The notes under the pieces: model-generated
Database searches by the model: none
The model's input: only the letters and a program-made list of their open reading frames with translations
Told to the model about the DNA's origin: nothing
DNA from: Tumebacillus permanentifrigoris
GTDB lineage: Bacteria; Bacillota; Bacilli; Tumebacillales; Tumebacillaceae
DNA length: 64,000 bases
Assembly: GCF_003148565.1 (NCBI RefSeq)
Contig: NZ_QGGL01000016.1
Coordinates: 30,520 to 94,519, forward strand
Direction: 5' to 3'
Shown: piece by piece, positions 33,171 to 42,016 of the stretch
Layout of the letters: each line of letters starts with the position of its first letter
Position numbering within the stretch: the stretch's first letter is position 1
Program-made: the position numbers and the translations under genes

Positions 33171-36100
33171 TTATCTGGCGTACTTGCGGATCAGAAGCAA
33201 GCCGCCGGCCAACAGGAAGAGCACCCATCCCACCACTTGCAGGAGCGACTCCTGCTCACCCGTTTGCGGGAGCATCTGGTGACCATTCCATCCACCTACT
33301 CCCGGCTTTGCAGGAGTAGCCGGATTCCCCGAGTTGACCGGGTCAGGGGTTCCCGGATTGCCCGATGGAGCAGGAGTACTCGCATCGTCCGTTTTGACGA
33401 GTCCGGCGTCAATCGAGAGATTCGCCTCCCCTTCACCCAAGGTGATCTGCTGGGTCCAACCTGTCGCGGCAGCATTGGAGTCCGACTGAGCGTCTCCGCT
33501 GGCCTCCGCGACCGTGAACGCGTATCCGACTGGTGCGATAAGTTTCAATCGGTACTCGCCCTTTGGCAAGTCGGCAAACAGATACATGCCCGGCTGGCCC
33601 GAATCTCCGCTGGTCAAGGCGGTGGACAGCAGCGTACCACTCTCGTCGTACAACTGAACGGTCACCCCGTTCAGGCCGCTTTCTCCTGCCTCCTGAATTC
33701 CATTTGCATTCGTGTCAAGCCATACGCGATCACCGAGTTTGCCAAGCGCGTTCGGCTTCTTGCCTGGGAGCAGACCGGCATCGACAGACAGGATGTTCTC
33801 TCCGAGACCCAGCAGGAGGGTCCCGGTACGTCCGGTTGCTGGATCGACGTCCGAATCTCGTTCCATAGAGTCGCCTTTGCGGGCTTCTGTGAACGAATCG
33901 GTCGCAGGCAGTTTGAATCGGACTTGGTAATTCCCCGGATCGAGGTTATCGAAAAGGTAATACCCCGGTTTTCCATCGTGGTCAGCCGTTACAACGGAGC
34001 TGACCCGTTCGTTTTTGGCGTTGTACAGCTCAACGGTAATACCATTTCGACCTTTCTCACCGGCGTCCTGTACCCCGTTGGCGTTCGCATCGTTCCAGAC
34101 TCGATCGCCCAGACTGCCTTTTGTCAGCGTCGAGAGACCGCCAGGCCAAGGGATGTAGACCCCCGCATCGATCGTGTCGAGGTTCTCGCCCGGCAGGAGG
34201 GTCAGGAGTTCTGTCCACCCTTGTGTATCCGCATCCGAGTCCTTGTCTTTCTGCGCACCTACGTGCTTGCTCGTGAGTGCATACGGCACGAGGAATTTTA
34301 CATAATAGTTGCCCGTCGTCAAATTATCGAACAGATAATAACCAGCCGCACCTGCACGGTCGGCGGTGACGGTTTGCGCGACGAGCACCTTTTGATCGTT
34401 ATACAGTTGAACCTTCACTTGATTCAAGCCTTTTTCAGTCGGATCTTGAATCCCGTTGTTGTTCATATCCATCCATACGAAATCGCCAATCGACCCCACA
34501 GGCAGTTTGACGAGACCCGCGTCAACCTTCAAATTCTCTTCGCCTTGTACCAGTGTGATCGTATCGGTATACCCCGTGTCCGGGTTAACGTCTGAGTCGA
34601 GGCTGGTGATCGCTCCTTGATTCTTTGGCACAAATCCATACGCGGTCGACGGTAACGCGACCTTGACTTTGTACGTACCTGGGTTCAGCTTTCGGAAATC
34701 ATAATAGCCGTCTTGGCCGTTGTTCGTGGCGGTCGTCGTCGTGGACAACAACAGACCCGCTCCGCTATACAACTCGACTTTCAGTCCGTTCATGCCGGTT
34801 TCAGCGGCATCCTGTTGCCCGTTGCCATTGGCATCGAGCCATACGTAGTCACCGAGAACCGCTTTTTTCAGAACCAATCCGGCGTCGACAGCATGGTTTT
34901 TCTCACCGTCTGTGAGCGTGATCAAACCGGTGGTCCCGTTTGCAGGATTGGCGTTCGAGTCTTTTTCGGGGTCTGCTCCTACACCCGCTGCCGTCACGCC
35001 TTCATAGGTAGCCGAAGGGCGGAACACGATATAGTAGTTCCCCGCGTCGAGGTTCGGGAACAGATAGTATCCCGGATTCCCCGCGAAGTCGTTACCTGTA
35101 AGCGTTTCGGAGAGCTTCGTGCCCCCTTCGCTATACAATTCCGCCTTGACGCCATTCACACCCGGTTCGGCGGCGTCTTGGAGGCCGTTCTCGTTTTGAT
35201 CCAGCCATACATAGTCACCGATTTCGGCCTTCGGGCTCGCCAGAATTTTGATGCCGATCTTGAGCGGCTCGGACGGCAGAACCGACCCGCCGCCTGCTTT
35301 GTCCATCTTGTACCCGAAGGAGTTCCAAGCGAGTTCACCGCCGGTCGGTGCTCCTACCGGCGCCACCATCGGCCACTCAAACGTCATGCTGTCTAGCGGA
35401 TCGATGACGTAGTTGTCATCGAACACAAATTTGATGGCGGTGACAGACGTCAGGTCCTGTGGCGGTTCTTGCGACCACACCCCGTTGTCTGCGCCCGTCG
35501 TGGCGTTCATGGTGACCCCGGTTGTCGTGGAATAGTACGGCGTCACGTAACTCGGAACGACGACCGGCCCCGTCAAGAGCGGACCCCACTGACTGCTGCG
35601 TCCGACCGAGCCATTCAAGACCGCATTGTCACCGATGCGAGCAAACGTGTTGACGATCGTCAATTTGTTGGTGGCGATATTCCCGACATTCAAAATTTTC
35701 AATCGGTACATCGCGCTGCCTCCGGGCGCTGTCAAACCGCTGTCGGGGTATTTGCTCCAGTCGCTGTCCAGTTCGCCCTTCACCAACATTTCAGATTGCA
35801 GCGCGACATCCTCATTCACATTCACGCCCACCACTTGGAGGAGTGAATAAACGCCATCGCTCGGGACGCAGCTCGGGCATTTTTTATTGTTGAACTTGGT
35901 ATCATTCAGGTACTTCGAAGAGAGGACCTGGAACCGATTCGCAATCGACTGCTGTTTCGTTCCAGCTTTGAGCTTGGCGTCGAACGATATGCTGATCGTC
36001 TCACCGATTTGCAAGTTACCCGGATTGGCATCATCCCAAGCCCATGTCAACTTGGTTGTGCCGTCCGCTTGAGGAACCGCCGTAAATGTCGGAGCCGAAG

Positions 36101-37757
36101 CCATGCCTGCAGGCTTGGTGATCGTCCAAGTGTCCGGCTGGTATTCAAATTCTGCGGGAAGCAGATCGACGAGGATTGGATTTTCCAATTTGTCGCTGCT
36201 GGTGTACGTCTCATTGGAAACTTTCAGCGTATACTTGGTGGTTTCCGTAGGAATCAAGGACGCTTTACTGCTGGTTTTTTCGAGTTTGAGCAAGGGGCGG
36301 CTGCTGACGATATCAACCCCAGAATTGCTCGTTGCCGTTTTGTTGATGCCGTTAAATTCATAGTCCAGCGTGACGTAGTTTTTCACCGTTTCCGTGGAGT
36401 CGGCCGGCACCACAAAGGTAGCGGGAACCTTGTACGTCATTTCAATCGGTTCACTTTGCACGAAATTGATCGGTAGCGTTCCGATGCGGAATTGAACTCC
36501 CTTGACGTTGCCCAGCGCTGTGGCATCCAACGAGGTCGGCGGCGAGGCGTTCACATGAGTCCAGAGGTTCCAATCTGCGCTGGTCGGGTTTTCGACGAGC
36601 GTGTAGTACACGTCATAGCTGCCGACCCCCGCAAAAGCAGCCGTTTTTACCGTCTGCAATCTAAAATCGATGGGCGTGCCGTTTACCGTTTTCGTCGGGG
36701 TCATATCTTGAATGACACCGGAGTTCAACGACAGATTCGCCTTGTTTTCGAGGCTTGCGATGTAAAACTTGACCGTCTGCCCTGGAGAGATTTCCCTTTG
36801 ACCGGAATTCGTCCCTTTGGCAATGCTTGTGCCCAAGTCAAGTGGCGTGGTGACAAACCCATGCTTCACTTGAGCGGTGACCGTGGTCGGAGCTTTCCCA
36901 AGCGGCGTGTAGAGCGCTTCTGCTTGATTGGTCACCTCGGTGGCTGAGATCGAATCCGGATAATTCACGATCAACGTCACGCGTTTGCTGTCGCGCAGGT
37001 CGTCGTCGAGATGCCAGACCACCGTGTTATCCGGCCCCGGCGCTCCGCCATTGTCAGCGGAGACAAACACCGCGCCATCCGGTAATTTGTCGGTCACCAC
37101 GATGTCTTTGAGATTCAATTTGCCAAGCGATGTAGAAGTCGTGAGGTCGCGGAACACGATCTCATACTGGACGTCGGAGCCTTTAAAAGGTTCAGGAAGA
37201 GGGCGGATTTTTTTCTTTTCAATCGTCCACTTTGCATCCGCTGTCGCCGTAACGGTGACTTCATTGGATTCCAGTTCAACAGGGGAGCCGTCAACGACGG
37301 CCTGATAGATGATTTTGCCCGTTGCAGCCGTTCCGTCTGGTGTCACGTAGTTTTCGAATTTGCCGTTTACAACCAGCTTGCCTGCGGAGCCGGCTGGCAA
37401 AACGCCATTTTTAAAGGCGAAAGTCACTTCTTTTCTGCCTGGAAAAGCAACGCTGTCCCCGACCGTACTCGACGTGTTGGTACTGTCCGTCTTGCTCGTA
37501 TAGGTGACCCCTTCCGGCAAGGTAAACGTAATTTTCGGGTCTGTAAAGTTACTGACCGTGCTGGAGGCGCTGTAATTGATGATGTAGCTGAATTCTTCCC
37601 CAGCGGCTACGACAGGCTTGCTTGCCTCAAATTTCAAGATCAGACCTACGTCCACCGCATCGGCGGCTTTTGCGCTGAACGGAGTCAGCACTTGCATCAC
37701 AAGCATGAAGATGAACATCAATACCAGAGGTTTATTTCTTGTCTTCCACGGTTGCAA
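33171..37757 (-). CDS. SdrD-like LPQTG surface protein
   Basis: A 1528-residue cell-wall protein. Residues 1-31 are a signal peptide ending AKA. An N-terminal region of isopeptide/DUF11-like beta domains (to about 860) is followed by five SdrD B-type repeats (each beginning like GDYVWLDxNxNGxQD and ending YYLFxNLxxGNY), each with a calcium-binding-like Asp/Asn loop, then a Pro/Gly-rich spacer and a sorting signal LPQTG, hydrophobic helix and RKYAR tail. The start is TTG at 37757 with AAGGGG 8 nt upstream, overlapping the sortase gene by 26 bp. Probably an adhesin or surface stalk anchored by that sortase. Confidence 0.9.
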   Translation of the reverse strand: MQPWKTRNKPLVLMFIFMLVMQVLTPFSAKAADAVDVGLILKFEASKPVVAAGEEFSYIINYSASSTVSNFTDPKITFTLPEGVTYTSKTDSTNTSSTVGDSVAFPGRKEVTFAFKNGVLPAGSAGKLVVNGKFENYVTPDGTAATGKIIYQAVVDGSPVELESNEVTVTATADAKWTIEKKKIRPLPEPFKGSDVQYEIVFRDLTTSTSLGKLNLKDIVVTDKLPDGAVFVSADNGGAPGPDNTVVWHLDDDLRDSKRVTLIVNYPDSISATEVTNQAEALYTPLGKAPTTVTAQVKHGFVTTPLDLGTSIAKGTNSGQREISPGQTVKFYIASLENKANLSLNSGVIQDMTPTKTVNGTPIDFRLQTVKTAAFAGVGSYDVYYTLVENPTSADWNLWTHVNASPPTSLDATALGNVKGVQFRIGTLPINFVQSEPIEMTYKVPATFVVPADSTETVKNYVTLDYEFNGINKTATSNSGVDIVSSRPLLKLEKTSSKASLIPTETTKYTLKVSNETYTSSDKLENPILVDLLPAEFEYQPDTWTITKPAGMASAPTFTAVPQADGTTKLTWAWDDANPGNLQIGETISISFDAKLKAGTKQQSIANRFQVLSSKYLNDTKFNNKKCPSCVPSDGVYSLLQVVGVNVNEDVALQSEMLVKGELDSDWSKYPDSGLTAPGGSAMYRLKILNVGNIATNKLTIVNTFARIGDNAVLNGSVGRSSQWGPLLTGPVVVPSYVTPYYSTTTGVTMNATTGADNGVWSQEPPQDLTSVTAIKFVFDDNYVIDPLDSMTFEWPMVAPVGAPTGGELAWNSFGYKMDKAGGGSVLPSEPLKIGIKILASPKAEIGDYVWLDQNENGLQDAAEPGVNGVKAELYSEGGTKLSETLTGNDFAGNPGYYLFPNLDAGNYYIVFRPSATYEGVTAAGVGADPEKDSNANPANGTTGLITLTDGEKNHAVDAGLVLKKAVLGDYVWLDANGNGQQDAAETGMNGLKVELYSGAGLLLSTTTTATNNGQDGYYDFRKLNPGTYKVKVALPSTAYGFVPKNQGAITSLDSDVNPDTGYTDTITLVQGEENLKVDAGLVKLPVGSIGDFVWMDMNNNGIQDPTEKGLNQVKVQLYNDQKVLVAQTVTADRAGAAGYYLFDNLTTGNYYVKFLVPYALTSKHVGAQKDKDSDADTQGWTELLTLLPGENLDTIDAGVYIPWPGGLSTLTKGSLGDRVWNDANANGVQDAGEKGRNGITVELYNAKNERVSSVVTADHDGKPGYYLFDNLDPGNYQVRFKLPATDSFTEARKGDSMERDSDVDPATGRTGTLLLGLGENILSVDAGLLPGKKPNALGKLGDRVWLDTNANGIQEAGESGLNGVTVQLYDESGTLLSTALTSGDSGQPGMYLFADLPKGEYRLKLIAPVGYAFTVAEASGDAQSDSNAAATGWTQQITLGEGEANLSIDAGLVKTDDASTPAPSGNPGTPDPVNSGNPATPAKPGVGGWNGHQMLPQTGEQESLLQVVGWVLFLLAGGLLLIRKYAR

Positions 37758-38397
37758 CTTGAGTTCCCCTTTCTTGGTCTAGCGTTGCTTTGACGATGAG
37801 TCGATGGGTTGGATTGCGCATCGGATGACAGGTGATCAGGGTCAAGTCCGCCTCGCCGGGCCGGGAATCCAGAACGCTCAGATCATCCGGGTCCACCAGA
37901 TAGGACGCTTCAACGGAATAGGTAAACACTCCGTTGGCCGATTCGATCTCGATCAGGTCCCCGCGCTCCAATTCACCCAGACGGTTAAAATGCTTGCCGG
38001 GCTTCAAACTCCGATGTCCCGCCAGCACAAAATTCGTGGGTTCGCCTGGCAGCCTGTCCTCCTCCACCACACCGATGCCAACCTGCAACGGAAGTGGGTC
38101 GGCCCCTTTTAACAAGGGCTCATGCAAACCTACCTTGGCTATGGTGATCGACCCCATGACGGGAATCCCGTCGATATCCTTCCACAGCGCGTTCGGACGC
38201 TCTTGAGCAGAATGGGGCAACGGCGCATCTGTGGTCGCCCGGCTCTGAGCGGTCCAACCGGCCAAGAGCTCGTTCTGCTTTTGTTCCTGCATGATTTCAT
38301 CGATGCGTGGTACAGCGATCATCAGGCTACCGACCACCAACAGGAGCCAGAGGATGATCGGAACGGCGCGGCTATGTTGCCAGACAGCCTTCAGCAC
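37732..38397 (-). CDS. Sortase, class D-like
   Basis: A 221-residue membrane transpeptidase with an N-terminal transmembrane helix (about residues 12-32), catalytic His in FVLAGHRS, Cys in LTLITCHPM and Arg in HRLIVKA. It should attach the LPQTG protein encoded immediately downstream, with which it overlaps. The start is GTG at 38397 with GGAGG 8 nt upstream; an in-frame ATG at 38511 lies upstream of the apparent promoter and can be excluded. Confidence 0.9.
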   Translation of the reverse strand: MLKAVWQHSRAVPIILWLLLVVGSLMIAVPRIDEIMQEQKQNELLAGWTAQSRATTDAPLPHSAQERPNALWKDIDGIPVMGSITIAKVGLHEPLLKGADPLPLQVGIGVVEEDRLPGEPTNFVLAGHRSLKPGKHFNRLGELERGDLIEIESANGVFTYSVEASYLVDPDDLSVLDSRPGEADLTLITCHPMRNPTHRLIVKATLDQERGTQVATVEDKK

Positions 38398-38443
38398 AGA
38401 CGTTTCCTCCCTGCTAGCTGGTTCTAGGCCTTTTATCCTATGT

Positions 38444-38472
38444 ATTATAGTATATAAAATGATTCTGTACAA
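38444..38472 (-). promoter_or_regulatory. SigmaA promoter of the sortase-surface protein operon
   Basis: TTGTAC (38467-38472) and TATAAT (38444-38449) with 17-bp spacing on the minus strand, about 45 bp before the GTG start. Confidence 0.7.
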
Positions 38473-38551
38473 ATTTTTCAACTCTTTTATGAGCTGAATT
38501 TTTGATATCATATTAATAGTAATTCATGGTATTGATCGTACTGTTGTAGGC

Positions 38552-38588
38552 ACAAAAAACCACCCATGCCGATGGCGCAGGTGGTTTG
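38552..38588 (-). terminator. Second of two tandem terminators after veg
   Basis: AAACCACC/GGTGGTTT hairpin with a T run on the minus strand. Confidence 0.8.
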
Positions 38589-38595
38589 GTAACGA

Positions 38596-38641
38596 AAAAA
38601 ACTTCTCCCACGACGCCCTCTGGCGCACTGGAGAAGTTTTT
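38596..38641 (-). terminator. First of two tandem terminators after veg
   Basis: AAAAACTTCTCC/GGAGAAGTTTTT hairpin with a T run, 10 bp after the veg stop. Tandem terminators fit a very strongly expressed gene. Confidence 0.85.
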
Positions 38642-38651
38642 CGTGGTTCAT

Positions 38652-38933
38652 TTATGCATCGTGCCCATTGAGGGTTACACGTACTTGACCCTCATCACTG
38701 CAGACCATCAGTTCCACCGTGGAGGTGAGGATGTCTGCGTAGCTGTAGGAGACGCGCTTAAAGGAGTTCTCCTGGTCCAGCTTGATCACAAAAACAGAAG
38801 GGTATGTTTCTTCGAGAACGCCGGTGCGCTCGATGGTTTTGCGGCGTCCACCGTTGGCACGCAACAAGATCTTCTCACCTACGTGACGATCCAAATTGCG
38901 CTTAATCTCGTTCAGTGCGTTTTTCGCTGTCAT
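38652..38933 (-). CDS. veg: Veg protein
   Basis: A 93-residue protein of the Veg family, linked to biofilm formation and spore outgrowth in Bacillus. [34 protein letters not shown] is the conserved N-terminal region (here in 38820-38930). GAGGTGG precedes the ATG at 38933. Confidence 0.94.
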   Translation of the reverse strand: MTAKNALNEIKRNLDRHVGEKILLRANGGRRKTIERTGVLEETYPSVFVIKLDQENSFKRVSYSYADILTSTVELMVCSDEGQVRVTLNGHDA

Positions 38934-38957
38934 ACACACCACCTCTTTCCATCACTG

Positions 38958-38986
38958 AGTATAGCATGCATGACGAAGATTGTCAA
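38958..38986 (-). promoter_or_regulatory. Strong sigmaA promoter of veg
   Basis: Consensus TTGACA (38981-38986) and TATACT (38958-38963) with 17-bp spacing, agreeing with the known strength of the veg promoter in Bacillus. Confidence 0.85.
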
Positions 38987-39121
38987 ATGGGGTTAATTAT
39001 TATATCAGCGACCCGAAAAATCTGTCAATGGCTTTTATGTGGAATCTTGGCTACTTAAGTCGAGCTGAACTGTCAGAATGTTCTATCTGACTCCATTATT
39101 CTCTTTATTTTAACTTATTCC

Positions 39122-39982
39122 TTAATAAGGAGAGCGCGGCAACCCGATGCGATACTTGCCGCGTGTCTCCAAACCTCCCAGTCCGTCGGTGCCGGTGATC
39201 GTCGCTTTGACCACGTCGAAGATGTTCACCGTCTGGTTGATCGGCGTGTAGGCGATTTTTTCCGCGATGAAGACCGGGTCGAGCGCATGGATGAGGATGC
39301 GGTGCGGCGAGGAGGCGAAATTGGCCCCGGAATCGAGCAACGCTTCATAGTGCGACTGACAAGCCCCGGCAAAAATGATCAGGTCGTCAAAGGAGCGCTC
39401 GTAGCGACGCGCAGCACGCACCGCTTTGATGAAGTTCTCCGAGTTGCGGTAGTTGTACACGTTCGACAAGTCCTGTCCCTTGCGCAACAGGCCGTCATGC
39501 CCCGTCAGGATCAGGATGTCCGGGTGGTACTGCTCCAGAAAGTGCGGCAACACCTCTGCCATCCGCGCTTCGCTGACGTGGTGGCCGATCGCCGGGATGC
39601 GCAGCTCTTCATAGAACAGCAGGCACTTCTCTAAGTACGAGCCATCGCCGTCTATATGCAGAACCCGTCCCGGCTTCTCAAAAAAATCATGGCTCGCTCG
39701 AAATTTGGCGTCCGAGCGCAGCGAGCGCTTTTCCTCCTCGATCAGCCGGCGCATCCGAATCAAGCGCAAGGCGTCATCCTCTTCACGCCGGTAGCCGGCG
39801 GTATAGTCGCGAAGTTCTGTCTCCGTCACAGATTCCAGATCGGTCAACGGGGCATCGGCGAGCAGGCGGACTTCCATGCCTTTGAGGATCGCGACGTTTT
39901 GGCTGCGGTCGATTTCCACGATGTGAAAACAGATGTCTCGACCATACGACTTGCGGGAGACCAGCTCCCCGACCTTCCACAT
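39122..39982 (-). CDS. yabG: Sporulation-specific protease YabG
   Basis: A 286-residue cysteine protease that processes spore-coat proteins. His162 (ILTGHDG) and Cys208 (FAGACQSHYEA) align with the active-site His and Cys known for the Bacillus enzyme. AAGGAGGG precedes the ATG. It lies upstream of veg, its conserved place. Divergent from a glycosyltransferase gene. Confidence 0.94.
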   Translation of the reverse strand: MWKVGELVSRKSYGRDICFHIVEIDRSQNVAILKGMEVRLLADAPLTDLESVTETELRDYTAGYRREEDDALRLIRMRRLIEEEKRSLRSDAKFRASHDFFEKPGRVLHIDGDGSYLEKCLLFYEELRIPAIGHHVSEARMAEVLPHFLEQYHPDILILTGHDGLLRKGQDLSNVYNYRNSENFIKAVRAARRYERSFDDLIIFAGACQSHYEALLDSGANFASSPHRILIHALDPVFIAEKIAYTPINQTVNIFDVVKATITGTDGLGGLETRGKYRIGLPRSPY

Positions 39983-40076
39983 CTCAGTCCCTCCTTTTCA
40001 GTGCGTGATTATTGTATGACACCGCTCGCCAGATGGTCACTTGCCGCATATAGTAGGGAGACAGGAGGTGATGCTC

Positions 40077-40883
40077 GTGTTTGCCGTGATCCCTGCCCGC
40101 AATGAAGCCTCCCGCATCGCGTCTGCCATTCGCAACGTTCGACTCGCCGGAGCGACTCGAATTCTCGTGGTGGTCAACGGATGTCACGACGGCACGAGAG
40201 AGGTCGTCCACGCGTTGCAAGCGGGCGACCTGACGATGCTCACCTTCCGCGAGGCGCTCGGCGTCGACGTCCCCCGCGCCATCGGTGCCGCTTATGCGTA
40301 CAGCCGTGGTGCCCGCCACGTGCTTTTTTACGACGGAGATCTGATTGGGCAACACCGCGATGAATTGGCGCGGCTGGTGCGCTCTGCGCAGCGTTTTGAT
40401 GTGGACTTGGCGCTGACCGATACCTACGGCATCGCGCACGACGCACAGGAGGCTCGCGACACGCTGATCAGGCTGCGCTATGAACTCAACCACAAACTAG
40501 GCCTGTCCGCACGCCTCGGCCTCAGCAACCCTGCTCACGGCCCGCACATCGTGTCCCGGCGGCTGATGCGCGAAGTTCCGCTGGCCTACTTCGCCAAACC
40601 ACCGCTGCTGCTGACCAGCGCCGTGCAACAAGGTCTGCACATCGACACCCTCGCCCACATCGCGCACGCGCGCCTCGGTTCTGCACACAAAGGCCCCGCC
40701 CATTATGAACGCATCCGTGAGACGATCATCGGAGACCTGCTCGAAGCGCTGTGCCTCACCCAAGACCGCCCGCCCTCGCGCGAGTTGCGCGGGCTTGCGT
40801 TCGATGGCTACAATTCAGAGCGCAGGTTTGATCTCTTGGAGCGCTTTGTGCAGTCGTTGCAAAAAAAGACTCCGCTCTTATGA
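40077..40883 (+). CDS. Family 2 glycosyltransferase-like protein
   Basis: A protein of about 268 residues with a GT-A start, VIPARNEASRI, then ILVVVNGCHDGT (nucleotide-binding) and FYDGDLI as the metal-binding DxD-like motif. The second half is family-specific. The GTG at 40077 has AGGAGG at 8 nt; an ATG at 40071 is closer to it and also possible. The acceptor is unknown; a spore or envelope polysaccharide is possible because it diverges from yabG. Convergent with the next gene, sharing 6 bp. Confidence 0.75.
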   Translation: MFAVIPARNEASRIASAIRNVRLAGATRILVVVNGCHDGTREVVHALQAGDLTMLTFREALGVDVPRAIGAAYAYSRGARHVLFYDGDLIGQHRDELARLVRSAQRFDVDLALTDTYGIAHDAQEARDTLIRLRYELNHKLGLSARLGLSNPAHGPHIVSRRLMREVPLAYFAKPPLLLTSAVQQGLHIDTLAHIAHARLGSAHKGPAHYERIRETIIGDLLEALCLTQDRPPSRELRGLAFDGYNSERRFDLLERFVQSLQKKTPLL

Positions 40884-40897
40884 GCGGAGTCTTTTTT
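40861..40897. terminator. Bidirectional terminator containing two stop codons
   Basis: AAAGACTCCGCTC/GAGCGGAGTCTTT hairpin with A and T runs. It includes the TGA of the plus-strand glycosyltransferase gene (40881-40883) and the TAA of the minus-strand DHH gene (40878-40880). Confidence 0.9.
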
Positions 40898-41813
40898 CAA
40901 ATGCCTTCACGATGTTCTGGAGCAGAATCTTGAGGTCGCCCTTCGCCCGGTAGCCCGCAAAAAGCGAATAGCCCCAGACGATTCCTTGATCCATCCCATC
41001 GACTGTGCGAAACACAGCGGCGGCGTCAAGTTTGTGCTTGATCGAGAGCTCTTGGCGGATGTACATCCGAATCTCCACTTCCTCGCCACGCGCATACCCG
41101 ACCACCGATACATCGGCGCCGAGATCGAACAGCGCCCGAGCCGCGAAGGTCGGGATGTTCGAACCGATCTCCGTCACCATCACATGATAGCCGTCCATCT
41201 CATGGCGCTCCGCTTGGATCGCCGCTTGGCAGATCGCCCCGCGGTCGCGGCGTTCATCCGCCATGTAGAGGCTCTGAATCTCCTCATGCGTCAACCCACA
41301 GGTGTCCAGTATCTCCCCAAACGTGCGGAACGCTTCTGCGTCCCCTTTGTGGAAATTGATCGTGTCGGTCATGATCCCCGCCGCCAGCGCGAGGCCGGTT
41401 TTGCGATCCAGCGGGGCATCTAGTTCCTTCAATAGACGGTAGACCAGCTGGCAGGTTGACGACACCGGGTCATACAGACCCCCGAGCGCCAACTGCTGCA
41501 AGTCGTTCTGCGGATGATGGTCGACAAACCAAAACCGTTCCGGCATCGACTCCCGCAGTTGGACCGGTGAAGCCGCATCCACGACCACGACATGGAGATA
41601 GGAAGTGGTGTCTGGCGCGATGACCACAGGCAACTCCAATTCTTCAATCAGTCGGTGCGTATGGGTTGCCACCGCCTGCGGAACGCCGACATCTCCCCCG
41701 ATGTAACGGGCGAGCGCATAGGCCGCTCCGATCGCATCGCTATCCGCTTGATCATGGCAGAGCAAGAGTGTATGCTCACCTTTCATTTTCGCGATCGTCT
41801 CAGAAAACTTCAT
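40878..41813 (-). CDS. DHH-family phosphoesterase
   Basis: A 311-residue protein with DHH motif I as HDQADSDAIG, the DHH motif as VDHHPQND, and a C-terminal DHHA1-like half. The family includes nanoRNases and cyclic-dinucleotide phosphodiesterases; the short form without CBS or membrane domains suggests a soluble oligonucleotide or phosphoester hydrolase. ATG at 41813 is favoured because motif I starts about 20 residues in, but the ribosome-binding site is poor. Confidence 0.75.
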   Translation of the reverse strand: MKFSETIAKMKGEHTLLLCHDQADSDAIGAAYALARYIGGDVGVPQAVATHTHRLIEELELPVVIAPDTTSYLHVVVVDAASPVQLRESMPERFWFVDHHPQNDLQQLALGGLYDPVSSTCQLVYRLLKELDAPLDRKTGLALAAGIMTDTINFHKGDAEAFRTFGEILDTCGLTHEEIQSLYMADERRDRGAICQAAIQAERHEMDGYHVMVTEIGSNIPTFAARALFDLGADVSVVGYARGEEVEIRMYIRQELSIKHKLDAAAVFRTVDGMDQGIVWGYSLFAGYRAKGDLKILLQNIVKAFEKRLRS

Positions 41814-42016
41814 GAAACCGTTGCACCATCCTATACATTTATATGCACTATATGCACGAATCCAGTAGAGTTTCAAATCTTATTATATAGGATATGAGTC
41901 CACGAGGAAATGCGTGATTCTTGTCTTACTTTCTATCATCCCCGAAAACACGAGCTACATCCGCCTATTGTAGCACAAAAAAGGACCAGTCTCCGCAGAG
42001 AGCTGGCCCTCGCCTG

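Noticed and set aside
37732-38511. Longer sortase starting at the ATG at 38511
   Set aside because: That ATG has no Shine-Dalgarno and lies upstream of the TTGTAC/TATAAT promoter; the GTG at 38397 fits both.
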